Assembly: GCF_026427715.1 (NCBI RefSeq)
Contig: NZ_CP107558.1
Span: forward strand, 3,813,001-3,877,000
Reading direction: 5' to 3'
From: Methylocystis sp. MJC1
Lineage (GTDB): Bacteria > Pseudomonadota > Alphaproteobacteria > Rhizobiales > Beijerinckiaceae
DNA length: 64,000 bases
Both the position numbers and the translations under genes were made by a program. Below, piece after piece: positions 40,547 through 49,578 of the stretch. Under the pieces are notes generated by a model. The model ran no database searches. It saw only the letters and a list, made by a program, of their open reading frames with translations, and had not been told where the DNA came from. How positions within the stretch are numbered: the first letter of the stretch is position 1; every line of letters starts with the position of its first letter.

Positions 40547-41176
40547 ATGGCGCTAGGCCCTCGTATCCGTGGCATTTTTGGCCCCTATGAGCGCCACGTC
40601 GCCGAAGCGTACAGGGCGGTCTTCCTCGATATCGACGCCTTAGCCGATCGCATCCGCAAGTGGGCTCCCGATGCAAAGGAGATATTGGAAGTAGGGTGCG
40701 GCGAAGGTGCGGTGACCGAGCGTCTGAGCGCCGCCTACCCCAACGCCCAGATTACGGCGATTGATCTGACGCCGCGGCTTGGTCGCCTTTACGCTGGGCC
40801 ACGCGAAAGGGTGCGTTTTTTGCAAGTAGACGTTCAAGAAATCGCGAGGGTGAATCCGAATGCCTTCGATCTCGTCATTATGTCAGATGTCTTACATCAT
40901 GTTCCCACCGAAGGACGGCGCGCCCTGCTTGATGCGATCCGACGGGCAACGGCTGCAAATGGCAAATTCGTGCTCAAGGATTGGGAGCGGACCCCGACGC
41001 CGATCCACTGGCTTTGCTATGCGTCCGATCGATACATCACTGGCGACGCCATTAGCTATCTGACGAGTGACGAACTGATAGGAGAGATTGGGGAAAGCTT
41101 CGGGCGGGCCGGATGCGTCGACGAGGCGCGCATTGCGCCATGGCGAAACAACATCGCCATATTGGTTGCGCCATGA
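40547..41176 (+). CDS. Class I SAM-dependent methyltransferase
   Basis: 209 residues with motif I ILEVGCGEGAVTERL, the post-I acidic ITAIDLTPRLG and motif IV FDLVIMSDVLHHVP. The late segment FVLKDWERTPTPIHWLCYASDRYITGD is lineage-specific and probably binds the acceptor. Between a glycosyltransferase and a GtrA flippase-like gene, methylation of a sugar or lipid-linked intermediate is the likely job. Its stop overlaps the gtrA start by 4 bases. Confidence 0.87.
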   Translation: MALGPRIRGIFGPYERHVAEAYRAVFLDIDALADRIRKWAPDAKEILEVGCGEGAVTERLSAAYPNAQITAIDLTPRLGRLYAGPRERVRFLQVDVQEIARVNPNAFDLVIMSDVLHHVPTEGRRALLDAIRRATAANGKFVLKDWERTPTPIHWLCYASDRYITGDAISYLTSDELIGEIGESFGRAGCVDEARIAPWRNNIAILVAP

Positions 41177-41589
41177 CCTTGCGTTTGGCGGCGGAAAGGT
41201 CCGCACGCTATACGCTCATCGGCGCATTCTGCGCCGCGATGCACAACGTGCTTTTGATTGGCGGGGATTACCTCGGACTCCATTACGCCCAGATGAATCT
41301 GGCGTCCTTTTCTTTCGTGACGCCTATAGGCTATCTGCTCCATTCTGCCTTTACTTTCCAGACGCCCAAATCGATACGCGCCTTTTTGCGTTATGCGTCC
41401 GCCATCGCCGCGGGCGTGCCGCTTTCCATCGGCATCATGGCGTTTCTCTGCGACGGCCTCCGTCTCCCAGTCGCCATCGCAACGCCGATCGCGACTCTCG
41501 TGCTGTTCCTATGGAACTATTGCCTTGCCCATTGGGCGATACTCGGCCGGTTCTGGCGGCGCGAGACATGGTCCAACCTCTCGCGATAG
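41173..41589 (+). CDS. GtrA-family membrane protein
   Basis: A 138-residue protein with four membrane helices (RYTLIGAFCAAMHNVLLIGG, FVTPIGYLLHSAFTF, FLRYASAIAAGVPLSIGIMA, TPIATLVLFLWNYCLAHWAI), matching the GtrA layout, in which the C-terminal NY/W-x-F motif appears here as WNYCLAHWAI. GtrA proteins are thought to flip polyprenyl-phosphate sugars. The ATG at 41173 overlaps the methyltransferase stop. A longer reading from 41113 is within that gene. Confidence 0.85.
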   Translation: MTLRLAAERSARYTLIGAFCAAMHNVLLIGGDYLGLHYAQMNLASFSFVTPIGYLLHSAFTFQTPKSIRAFLRYASAIAAGVPLSIGIMAFLCDGLRLPVAIATPIATLVLFLWNYCLAHWAILGRFWRRETWSNLSR

Positions 41590-41644
41590 GCCCCGGCGCG
41601 CTTTCCGCTAGATCGGTGTCGGGCGGCAAGCGCGCCAATTCGCT

Positions 41645-42601
41645 TTAGCGCCCGTCCGCCCGCGCCTGGCGGCGAAGACCTTGGGGCGGAACGCCAAAGG
41701 TTTGGACAAAGGCGCGACGCAACCTTTCGGGGTCCCCGAAGCCCACCTTGTCTGCGATTATTTCGATCGGTTCGACTCCCGCCTCCACCCGTTCGCGCGC
41801 GACCTCGAGCCGCATCCGCTCCACGGCCTTGGCGGGGCTCAAGCCGGTTGCGGCCGCGAAGGCGCGGCTGAAATGGCGCGGGCTCATGCAAGCCTCTTCC
41901 GCGAGCTTCTCGACTGTCCAGCGTCGATCGAGCCGCCCGCGCACTTTTTCGAGCAGAAGCGCGAAGCGATGGTCGGGACTATCGAGGTCGAGCAGCGTCG
42001 AAAATTGCGACTGACCTCCCGGCCGGCGAAAATAGACGACCATCTCCCGCGCCGCGCGCTTGGCGATCTCCTCCCCCAAATCCTCCGCCGCCAAAGCAAG
42101 GGCCAGATCGACGCCGGCGCTGACGCCCGCCGACGTCCAGACCCGGCCCTGACGGATGTAGATTCTATCGGCTCTGGTCCGCACGCGCGGAAATTTCTGC
42201 GCGAAAGCCGGCGCGGCGCGCCAATGTGTCGTGGCGGATAATCCGTCCAGCAAGCCCGCGGCGGCCAGGATGAACGCGCCCGAGCAGACGCTGCAGAGCC
42301 GGCGTGCGCGTCGGTCGGCGTCACGGACGGCGTCGAGCGTCGGGTTGCAGGCCATTGCCGTTCGTGCGCCCTCGCCGCCGACCACAATCAAAGTGTCGAT
42401 CGTCTCGATGTCACAAAGCGCTTCAACTTGCAGCTCCACGCCGGAAGAGGCGCGCACGCGCCTCTTTTCTTTCGCCGCCAGAACGATGCGATAGGCGCCG
42501 CCCGCCGCAAAGCGCGAAGCGATCTCGAAAACCGTGATGGGACCGGCGGCGTCGAAGAGCTGAAAGTCCTCATAAAGGAAGAAGACAATGGTCCGGGTCA
42601 T
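41645..42601 (-). CDS. GlxA-family regulator (DJ-1/PfpI domain plus AraC helix-turn-helix)
   Basis: 318 residues: N-terminal DJ-1/PfpI-like domain (about 1-185; FFLYEDFQLFDAAGPITVFE, and a nucleophile-elbow-like CSVCSGAFILAAAGLLDG), then an AraC-type double helix-turn-helix (about 215-310; LAEEACMSPRHFSRAFAAATG, ADKVGFGDPERLRRAF). It is divergent from a DJ-1/PfpI enzyme gene 81 bases away, a standard arrangement in which GlxA proteins control an isonitrile-hydratase-like or related enzyme. Confidence 0.93.
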   Translation of the reverse strand: MTRTIVFFLYEDFQLFDAAGPITVFEIASRFAAGGAYRIVLAAKEKRRVRASSGVELQVEALCDIETIDTLIVVGGEGARTAMACNPTLDAVRDADRRARRLCSVCSGAFILAAAGLLDGLSATTHWRAAPAFAQKFPRVRTRADRIYIRQGRVWTSAGVSAGVDLALALAAEDLGEEIAKRAAREMVVYFRRPGGQSQFSTLLDLDSPDHRFALLLEKVRGRLDRRWTVEKLAEEACMSPRHFSRAFAAATGLSPAKAVERMRLEVARERVEAGVEPIEIIADKVGFGDPERLRRAFVQTFGVPPQGLRRQARADGR

Positions 42602-42682
42602 AGCCTAAAATGAGGGAAAAAGGTCATTTCGACAATGGCGCGCCCAATGTGAAATAAGAGCGCCCGAAAATGGAGGCGCCCC

Positions 42683-43396
42683 ATGAGCACACGCCCTTTC
42701 ACCATCGTCTTCGCGCTCTACGACGGAATGACCCAGCTCGATTTCACCGGCCCGCATGAGTTTCTGAGCCGGGCGCCAGGAGCCGTGACCATTATCGCCA
42801 GCCGTGACGGCGGCTCGGTGAAATCGGAGCGGCTCGAATTCGGCGGGACCGTTCCTTTGGTGACTGTTTCGAGCTGCGATCTTCTTTGCATCCCCGGCGG
42901 GCTCTCGGCGACCGCGGTCGCGCTCGACCGGATCTTCATCGCGGAGATTCGGCGTCTCGGCCTCGGCGCGCGTTATGTGACGTCGGTCTGCACGGGGTCG
43001 CTCATTCTTGGCGCGGCCGGTCTTCTGAAAGGAAAGCGCGCTGCTTGCCACTGGGCGTGGCGCGATCTTCTGCCGCTGTTCGGCGCCATCCCCCAAGCCG
43101 ACCGGGTGGTTCGCGACGGCGACATCATCACCGGCGGCGGCGTGACGGCGGGGATCGATTTTGCCTTGAGCGTTCTCGCGGAGATCGCCGGCGCCGATGT
43201 GGCGCAGGCAATCCAGCTCGGCCTCGAATACGACCCTCAACCGCCCTTTCATTCGGGCTCGCCCCAGTCGGCGCCGCCCGAAATCCTCGCCCGCTTCCAG
43301 GCGACGGCCGCCCCGCTCATTGAAAAACGGCGCGCCCAGGCTGAGGAGGCCGCGCGCAATTTAGGGGCCGAGACGTCGGCGCCCGATCTCCAGTGA
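42683..43396 (+). CDS. inhA: DJ-1/PfpI family protein, isonitrile hydratase-like
   Basis: A 237-residue single-domain DJ-1 superfamily enzyme: FALYDGMTQLDFTGPHEFL at the start, and the nucleophile cysteine in TSVCTGSLILGAAGLLKG, where the GS following the cysteine is as in isocyanide hydratase. Also CHWAWRDLL and GGGVTAGIDFALS. Isonitrile hydratases convert R-NC to N-formamides. The acidic residue near the N-terminus (D19) agrees with the family. Regulated probably by the divergent GlxA protein. An isonitrile substrate in this organism is not demonstrated. Confidence 0.82.
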   Translation: MSTRPFTIVFALYDGMTQLDFTGPHEFLSRAPGAVTIIASRDGGSVKSERLEFGGTVPLVTVSSCDLLCIPGGLSATAVALDRIFIAEIRRLGLGARYVTSVCTGSLILGAAGLLKGKRAACHWAWRDLLPLFGAIPQADRVVRDGDIITGGGVTAGIDFALSVLAEIAGADVAQAIQLGLEYDPQPPFHSGSPQSAPPEILARFQATAAPLIEKRRAQAEEAARNLGAETSAPDLQ

Positions 43397-43399
43397 TGA

Positions 43400-43422
43400 A
43401 ACGGCGGGCAAAGCCCGCCGTT
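43400..43422. terminator. Bidirectional hairpin between convergent genes
   Basis: AACGGCGGGC-AAA-GCCCGCCGTT is a perfect 10-base stem, 4 bases after the DJ-1 gene and 8 bases before the end of the TonB-receptor gene. The only U-rich part is the short TT end, so it is an untypical terminator. Confidence 0.6.
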
Positions 43423-43429
43423 GCAAGCG

Positions 43430-45847
43430 TCAGAATTTGACTTTGATGCCGCCTTGGACGCCGATCGGCGCGCCGGCGTAAATCGAGCCGGTGGCGTTCT
43501 GCGCCAAATAGGCGCCGGGGGCTTGAAAGCCGTACATCAGGGTGTTCGTGACATTCGTCGCCCCCGCGACCCAATTCTGGTTCAGCAGATTATTGACCTG
43601 AACAAAGGCGGTGAACTCCTTGAGGAAGCTGTCCGATAGCTCCCGCTTGTAGTGGGCGTTTAGGTTCACCAGCCCATAGCTCGGGATGGTGAGCTGGTTT
43701 CCATTGTCGATATAATAGGAATACTGGTAGATATACTCGATGAAGGCCCCGATCCCTCTGAAGTCCCCATTCGGCTGATCGTAAGTCAGCCGCGTTGTGA
43801 GCTGATGGGCGGGCACGTTGGGGACTTTATAGCCGGCTCTGTTCAGATAATAGGTGTTGGCGCTGTAGGGCGCGCCGCCGCCGCTATTTCTCTGCTCGAT
43901 GTAATCCGTGAAGACCTGGTTGTTGTAGGTGTAGTTCACCAGCCACTTCAATCCCTCGCGCAGCTCGTAATCCGCCGCGAATTCGGCGCCGCGGTGGACG
44001 GAGCCGGGGGCGTTGAACTGGTAGCTCAATTTGCCTGCGCCGGGCCGCTGCGCCAGAATCTCGTCGGTCCACCACTCGTAGAAACCGGTCAAAGAGACGG
44101 TGAGCTTGTCGTTCGGGGTCCAGACAATGCCGCCGTCGACGCCCGTATTGGTTTGCGGCTTCAAGCCGGTGTTCGGTCCGAAATTGCCCTGCTGGTCGAC
44201 AAAAAACGCCCCGTAATTCGGCGTGCCGAAGCCGCGCGACGTGCGCGCCCGCACCTGCCACTCGCTGTTCGGCTGCCAGGTGAGCGAAGCCTCATGCGCC
44301 CAGTTCACCCAAAGATTATTGAACTTCGCCGATCCGAAGCTCGTCGGAAGAAGCGGGTTATCGGCGTTGGCGTAGCCGAGGTTGTCGGACTGCGAATTGT
44401 TTCGGCTCGCCTCGATGTCCATGCCGATGACGGCGGTGAGCGTCGGCGCAAGCGCATATTCCGAACGGAAGCGAGAGCCGAAATTGGAGACGAGCACGTC
44501 CTGCTTATTGGTGAGCTGCGGCATCACATTGCCCGGGCCGAACATGGCCAGAGGCTTGGTGTTGGTCGTGAAGCGGCTGCTGTTGTAATAGACTTCCACA
44601 TTGTTGCGCAGATCGCGCCCGAGGAATTGGCCGAGGGTCGTCACATCGGTTCGGATGTCCACCCCAGGGACGTTGGCATAGGTGTTTGGGGTGTCGATCG
44701 GCTGCCAGAAATCCTTGTCGTAATAGATTCCCGTCGTGCGGATGACGGTGCTGGCGTCGACTTCATGTTCCCAGCGCAAGCCGAGCGCGTCGAAACGATC
44801 GTTGCGCAACCAGCCGCTCTGCGTGCCGGTGATCGGCAGCGACGCGCCGTTCACGCCGTTGATGAACAGGCTGGTGCCGCCACACGATTGGTTCGCGAGG
44901 CCCAGCGCCGGCGAAATGGCGTAGCACCCCCTTTGGAAGGGGTTCGCATAATACTGGTTGAGCGACAAGCGCGCCGGCAGCTCGCCATAGAGCTGATTAT
45001 GGATGAATTTGAAGGTCACCTTATCCTGCGGAGTCACCTCATAGGTCGCGCGCAGATTCACGGTTTGCGTGTTGCTGTTGTTGTTGAGCGTAAACCCTTC
45101 GAGCCGCATGTCGCTTGCGAAGACTGCGAAATCGAGCTTGCCGACCTTCTTGCCGAAAGTCATATAATTATTGACGTAGCCGAAGCTGCCCCCTTCGCTC
45201 CCCGCTTCAACGCCGTCGATCTCCGCGCCGCTGCGCGTGCGGAAATTGATGGCGCCGCCAACCGCGAAATTACCGAACAAAGCCGATGACGGCCCGCGAT
45301 ACACATCGAAGCCGGCATAGGCATGGGGATCGACCCAGTCGGTGCGCGAATAACCGTCCGGCATCGCCATTCTGAAGCCGTCGTCCATCAGAATGATCCT
45401 TTGGATCGCGCCGCCGAACCGCGCGCCCGAGCCGCGGATCGAAATGGTCATGTCCCTTGGACCATTGCCCTGTTTGAACGACACGCCCGGGGCGTAGCGA
45501 AGCATGTCGCCGACTGTGCCCAAGGGTTGTTCGGCGAAGGTTTTGGCGCCGATTTCCGTGACCGTCTGACCGGTTGGCGCGCGGTAAATGGGGAGCTTCA
45601 ATTTTTCGGGGCTGAAACCCGGCGCGGCCTGCGCGCTGATGAGCGGCGAAGAGGCGGGAGCGACGTCCGTCCGCCCGGTATGCGCCGAACGATTTGGTAC
45701 GCTCGCCGCAGGCCTTCCGCCTGTGTGTTTTTGGCGTTGCCCGCTGATGTCGATCATCGGCAGACTTTGTTGCGCGCAGGCGTGAGAATTCGCGATAATT
45801 GCGATAGCGAGCAGCGACGCGCCCGCCGTTAGAGACTTCCGGCACAT
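43430..45847 (-). CDS. TonB-dependent outer-membrane receptor
   Basis: 805 residues from the ATG at 45847. Signal peptide MCRKSLTAGASLLAIAIIAN up to the ACA cleavage region; the plug domain contains TVGDMLRYAPGVSFKQGNGP, ISIRGSGARFGGAIQRI and VYRGPSSALFGNFAVGGAINF; the rest is the beta-barrel, ending in the aromatic IGVQGGIKVKF. The start was chosen because the longer reading has no signal peptide. A DUF2946 gene lies upstream in the same direction, a pairing I associate with metal (particularly copper) uptake or sensing. The ligand cannot be read from the sequence. Confidence 0.92.
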   Translation of the reverse strand: MCRKSLTAGASLLAIAIIANSHACAQQSLPMIDISGQRQKHTGGRPAASVPNRSAHTGRTDVAPASSPLISAQAAPGFSPEKLKLPIYRAPTGQTVTEIGAKTFAEQPLGTVGDMLRYAPGVSFKQGNGPRDMTISIRGSGARFGGAIQRIILMDDGFRMAMPDGYSRTDWVDPHAYAGFDVYRGPSSALFGNFAVGGAINFRTRSGAEIDGVEAGSEGGSFGYVNNYMTFGKKVGKLDFAVFASDMRLEGFTLNNNSNTQTVNLRATYEVTPQDKVTFKFIHNQLYGELPARLSLNQYYANPFQRGCYAISPALGLANQSCGGTSLFINGVNGASLPITGTQSGWLRNDRFDALGLRWEHEVDASTVIRTTGIYYDKDFWQPIDTPNTYANVPGVDIRTDVTTLGQFLGRDLRNNVEVYYNSSRFTTNTKPLAMFGPGNVMPQLTNKQDVLVSNFGSRFRSEYALAPTLTAVIGMDIEASRNNSQSDNLGYANADNPLLPTSFGSAKFNNLWVNWAHEASLTWQPNSEWQVRARTSRGFGTPNYGAFFVDQQGNFGPNTGLKPQTNTGVDGGIVWTPNDKLTVSLTGFYEWWTDEILAQRPGAGKLSYQFNAPGSVHRGAEFAADYELREGLKWLVNYTYNNQVFTDYIEQRNSGGGAPYSANTYYLNRAGYKVPNVPAHQLTTRLTYDQPNGDFRGIGAFIEYIYQYSYYIDNGNQLTIPSYGLVNLNAHYKRELSDSFLKEFTAFVQVNNLLNQNWVAGATNVTNTLMYGFQAPGAYLAQNATGSIYAGAPIGVQGGIKVKF

Positions 45848-45904
45848 GGGAAGAAGCTTTCGTATCTCGAAACAGGAAAGAACGCCCGAAAAGCGCTGCG
45901 CCAT

Positions 45905-45920
45905 GCGATCGCGCGATCGC
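45905..45920. promoter_or_regulatory. 16-base perfect palindrome upstream of the TonB receptor gene
   Basis: GCGATCGCGCGATCGC lies 58 bases before the receptor start, in the 170-base gap between the DUF2946 gene and the receptor. It could be an operator or simply a GATC-rich motif. Nothing else is recognised in this gap. Confidence 0.35.
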
Positions 45921-46017
45921 TTATGCGAGAGACTATCGAGAACGCTTCGGGGCGCAGCTTGCGCTCGTATCGAGCGGCGTCTCCTCGGACGCGCAATCGA
46001 TCGAGGCAGGAAAAGAA

Positions 46018-46431
46018 CTAAATCGTCGGCGGCGCAGTGGCCGACCAAGCAGTCAGCGCGCCCTCTACAGGCGCGGGCGGAATATCCACTGCTGGGAATT
46101 CGAGCGCAGTCGGCGCGTCAGGAAACTCTACGAGTAGGACAATCGCCTCGATCAGACCGAGGCGGACATGATCCTTATCGCTATCGAAGCGGCAAAAAAC
46201 GCAGCATTCGAGGCCATCCGCATGATGATCCGTTTGATCGCCGGCATGCTCTCGGCGCTCGCAGATGGTATTTTGCGGGCCGGCGGAACGCTCGACGCCC
46301 ACGTCCGTCGCGCTTGCAGCCCAAAGCAGATTGCCGAAAACGCGCGGCGCGACGCTGAGCATAAGGCAAACGATCAGCGCCGCATGCATCACGCGCGCTG
46401 CTAGAGCCGATCGTTTTACTTTCCGCCGCAT
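46018..46431 (-). CDS. DUF2946-like exported protein with His/Cys metal motif
   Basis: 137 residues: basic start MRRKVKRSALAARVMHAALI and a hydrophobic signal/anchor (VCLMLSVAPRVFG), then a soluble part with the motif DHHADGLECCVFCRFD, in the style of the H--H-G--C--C signature of DUF2946. The C-terminus is Pro/Ala rich (PPAPVEGALTAWSATAPPTI). Start at 46431, selected over a longer reading for its typical N-terminus. It precedes the TonB receptor, and both may be metal regulated. Function of the family is unknown. Confidence 0.65.
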   Translation of the reverse strand: MRRKVKRSALAARVMHAALIVCLMLSVAPRVFGNLLWAASATDVGVERSAGPQNTICERREHAGDQTDHHADGLECCVFCRFDSDKDHVRLGLIEAIVLLVEFPDAPTALEFPAVDIPPAPVEGALTAWSATAPPTI

Positions 46432-46644
46432 GACGTTAGGGAGTAATACCCACCGCCAAGCTGGCGCAAGGCGGACCAACGAAGGCCGTCTCATGTTTCT
46501 TGGCATGTTGCACATCCGCAACACATTGCTTGCATTGTTTTCGACGAGACGCGCATCCATCGCGTTTCAAACGCTTGTGATCCGCCCCCCGCCGCCGCTA
46601 TGCTGCGCCGCCGAAGGCGCTGCAATCGGAAAGGCTTGCGGAAC

Positions 46645-48918
46645 ATGAATGAGAGCATGAGCGATCGTCCCGTGGTCACCGACAAGGAGGCGCTGCTCTT
46701 CCACTCGCGCGGGCGGCCGGGAAAGCTCGCCGTCGTCTCGACCAAGCCCATGGCGACGCAGCGCGATCTGTCGCTCGCCTATTCGCCGGGCGTCGCCGCG
46801 CCGGTGCACGCCATCGCCAAAGACCCGACGCTCGCCTTCGATTACACGACGCGCGGCAATATGGTCGCGGTCATCACCAATGGCACGGCGATCCTCGGCC
46901 TCGGCGATCTTGGGCCCCTCGCGGCAAAGCCGGTGATGGAAGGCAAGGCAGCGCTCTTCAAGCGCTTCGCCGACATCGATTCGATCGATCTCGAAGTTGA
47001 CACCAAGGAGATCGACGAATTTGTCGCCGCCGTGCGCTATCTCGGGCCGTCGTTCGGCGGCATCAATCTCGAGGACATCAAGGCGCCCGAGTGTTTCGTG
47101 ATCGAAGAGCGCTTGCGCGCGCTCATGGATATTCCCGTCTTTCATGACGACCAGCACGGCACGGCGATCATTTCCTCCGCCGGCCTCATCAATGCGCTGC
47201 TGCTGACGGGCCGCGACATCAAGACCGCGAAGCTCGTCTGCAATGGCGCGGGCGCGGCGGGCATCGCCTGTCTTGATCTCGCCAAGGCGCTCGGCTTCGA
47301 CCACCGCAACGTCACGCTCTGCGACACCAAGGGCGTGGTCTATCGCGGTCGCGAAGCGGGCATGAACCAATGGAAGAGCGCCCACGCCGTCGAGACGAGC
47401 GCGCGCACGCTCACCGAGGCGCTCGAGGGCGCCGATGTCTTCTTCGGCCTTTCCGTGAAGGGCGCGCTGACGCCCGACATGCTGAAATCCATGGCGCCGG
47501 ACCCGATCATTTTCGCGATGGCCAATCCAGATCCCGAGATCACGCCGGAAGAAGCGCGCGCGGCGCGGCCGGACGCGATCATCGCGACGGGGCGCTCGGA
47601 CTACCCCAACCAAGTCAACAATGTCCTGGGCTTTCCCTACATCTTCCGCGGCGCGCTCGACGTGCGCGCCAAGACCATCAACATGGAAATGAAGATCGCC
47701 GCCGCGCAGGCGCTGGCCGATCTTGCGCGTGAAGACGTGCCGGACGAAGTCGCCAACGCCTATCGCGGCGCGCGCCCGCGCTTCGGCCGCGACTATCTCA
47801 TCCCCGCGCCTTTCGATCCGCGCCTCATCTCAGTGATCCCGCCGGCGGTGGCGCGGGCGGCGATGGAGTCGGGCGTCGCCCGCCGTCCGATCATCGACAT
47901 GAAAGCCTATCGCGCCGAGCTCTCGGCGCGTCGCGATCCGATCGCCGGCCTCATGCAGACGATCTATGAGCGCGTGCGGCGCGAACCCAAGCGCGTCGTC
48001 TTCGCCGAGGGCGAGGAGCAGCAGGTGATCCGCGCGGCGGTCGCTTATGTGAATCAGGAATTGGGCGAGGCGGTGCTCGTCGGCCGCGAGGATCGGGTGA
48101 GGGCCAACGCCGCCAACGCCGGCGTGGAGCTCGTTCCCGGCATCGAGATTCACAATGCGAAGCTCTCCCAACGCAACGGCGTCTATGCGCAATTCCTGTT
48201 CGAGCGGCTGCAGCGCAAGGGCTTTTTGTTCCGCGACTGCCAGCGCCTCATCAACCAGGACCGCAACCATTTCGCCGCCGCCATGGTGGCGCGCGGCGAC
48301 GCCGACGCCATGGTGACGGGCGTCACCCGCAATTTCTCCAATGCGCTCGAGGAAGTGCGCCGCGTCGTCGATCAGAAGCCCGGCCATCGCGTCATCGGCG
48401 TGTCGCTCATTCTCGCCAAGGGCCGCGTGGTGGTCGTCGCCGATACCGCGATCACCGAATTGCCGGAGGCCACCGAGCTCGCCGAAATCGCGATCGAAGC
48501 GGCGGGCGTCGCGCGGCGCATCGGCCTCGTGCCTCGCGTGGCGATGCTGGCTTTCTCGACCTTTGGCTATCCGCCGGGCGAGCGCACGGCGCGGGTGCAC
48601 GAGGCGGTGCGCGTGCTCGACCAGCGCCGCGTCGATTTCGAATATGAGGGCGAGATGGGCGCCGACATCGCGCTCAACAAAGACTTGATGAGCGCCTATC
48701 CCTTCTCCCGGCTGAAGGACACGGCGAATGTCCTCATCATGCCGGCCTTCCACTCGGCGGCGATCTCGACCAAGATGCTGCAGGAACTTGGCGACGCCAC
48801 CGTCCTCGGCCCGCTGATCGTCGGCCTCGACAAGCCCATCCAGATCGTCCAGCTCGGATCGACGGATACGGAGATCGTGAACATGGCGGCGCTCGCCGCT
48901 TTCGGCCTCGGCGGCTAG
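46645..48918 (+). CDS. maeB: NADP-dependent malic enzyme with phosphotransacetylase-like C-terminal domain
   Basis: Oxidatively decarboxylates malate to pyruvate, making NADPH. 757 residues, the length of bacterial MaeB. N-terminal malic enzyme domain (about 1-430): SLAYSPGVAAP, VFHDDQHGTA, NAD(P)-binding VCNGAGAAGIACLDL, and the NPDPEITPEEA motif. The C-terminal domain (about 440-757) resembles phosphate acetyltransferase (VFAEGEEQQVIRAA, DADAMVTGVTRNF) and is regulatory in characterised enzymes. Start MNESMSDRP at 46645; the second Met (MSDRP, 46657) is possible. Divergent from the DUF2946 gene. Confidence 0.95.
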   Translation: MNESMSDRPVVTDKEALLFHSRGRPGKLAVVSTKPMATQRDLSLAYSPGVAAPVHAIAKDPTLAFDYTTRGNMVAVITNGTAILGLGDLGPLAAKPVMEGKAALFKRFADIDSIDLEVDTKEIDEFVAAVRYLGPSFGGINLEDIKAPECFVIEERLRALMDIPVFHDDQHGTAIISSAGLINALLLTGRDIKTAKLVCNGAGAAGIACLDLAKALGFDHRNVTLCDTKGVVYRGREAGMNQWKSAHAVETSARTLTEALEGADVFFGLSVKGALTPDMLKSMAPDPIIFAMANPDPEITPEEARAARPDAIIATGRSDYPNQVNNVLGFPYIFRGALDVRAKTINMEMKIAAAQALADLAREDVPDEVANAYRGARPRFGRDYLIPAPFDPRLISVIPPAVARAAMESGVARRPIIDMKAYRAELSARRDPIAGLMQTIYERVRREPKRVVFAEGEEQQVIRAAVAYVNQELGEAVLVGREDRVRANAANAGVELVPGIEIHNAKLSQRNGVYAQFLFERLQRKGFLFRDCQRLINQDRNHFAAAMVARGDADAMVTGVTRNFSNALEEVRRVVDQKPGHRVIGVSLILAKGRVVVVADTAITELPEATELAEIAIEAAGVARRIGLVPRVAMLAFSTFGYPPGERTARVHEAVRVLDQRRVDFEYEGEMGADIALNKDLMSAYPFSRLKDTANVLIMPAFHSAAISTKMLQELGDATVLGPLIVGLDKPIQIVQLGSTDTEIVNMAALAAFGLGG

Positions 48919-48965
48919 CGCGCGGCCCGGTACGTTCCGGCCTGAATAGCCCGCACTGGGGCTTG

Positions 48966-49069
48966 GTCATTCCCGGCGGGCTGAAAGCCCGACCGGGAAT
49001 CCAGAGCCACAAGAGCGCTGATTTTGCTCTGGATTCCCGAGCGCTCGCTTTGCGAGCGTCGGGAATGAC
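48966..49069. repeat. Dispersed inverted repeat of the GTCATTCCCG/GGAATCCAG family
   Basis: The ends GTCATTCCCG and CGGGAATGAC are inverted repeats, with inner GGAATCCAGAGC and GCTCTGGATTCC also paired, and a GCGCTCGCTTTGCGAGCG hairpin near the right end. Related in design to the GTCATTGCGAG repeats at 5234 and 12376, including the shared AATCCAG core. Confidence 0.7.
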
Positions 49070-49092
49070 GGCCCTAGCAACGGGATTTCGTA

Positions 49093-49341
49093 TTAGAAAT
49101 TGATGCGCAACAGGTTCGACATGGGTAGGCCATAGAAGAAGCCGAACGCGAAATGGATCACGAGATTCGTCGCGCCGAAACCAAAGGCAAAAAGGCCAAG
49201 ATTTTCCGTGGCGCTTCTCAGATATTGGCGGTTCCTGAGCTTCGGCCGCCGGGGCGCGCGAAGGACGCGTGCTTCCTCAGGTTCCGGTTGCGCCACAGCG
49301 GCCGCCACGGCGCTGTTGAAGGAATAATGAAGACGGCTCAT
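49093..49341 (-). CDS. Small hypothetical protein with hydrophobic C-terminus
   Basis: 82 residues from MSRLHYSFNSAVAAAVAQPE: a basic middle (RVLRAPRRPKLRNRQYLRS) and a hydrophobic helix (LGLFAFGFGATNLVIHFAFG) near the end. No clear ribosome site and no recognised family; a longer in-frame start at 49434 exists. It may be a small membrane protein or a non-coding open frame. The 49342-49578 stretch next to it shows no gene. Confidence 0.4.
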   Translation of the reverse strand: MSRLHYSFNSAVAAAVAQPEPEEARVLRAPRRPKLRNRQYLRSATENLGLFAFGFGATNLVIHFAFGFFYGLPMSNLLRINF

Positions 49342-49578
49342 TGCGATGGCCCCATTTGCGAATGTGGTTGCCAGCTCGTATCGAAAGTAGAGGACACCAC
49401 GCCGCCTAACGCCGTTTGAACCCGCGTGGGACAACTTTAATCAACGGCACGGTTTTTTAACCATACGGTTTGGCCCAAGGTTTTCAGACGGGGCGACGCC
49501 AACGAGATATCAGAGCCCGATGAGGTGGAGCGGCCTTGTATACTCGACTTTAACCATCTGAAATAAAGGCGGCAGAAG

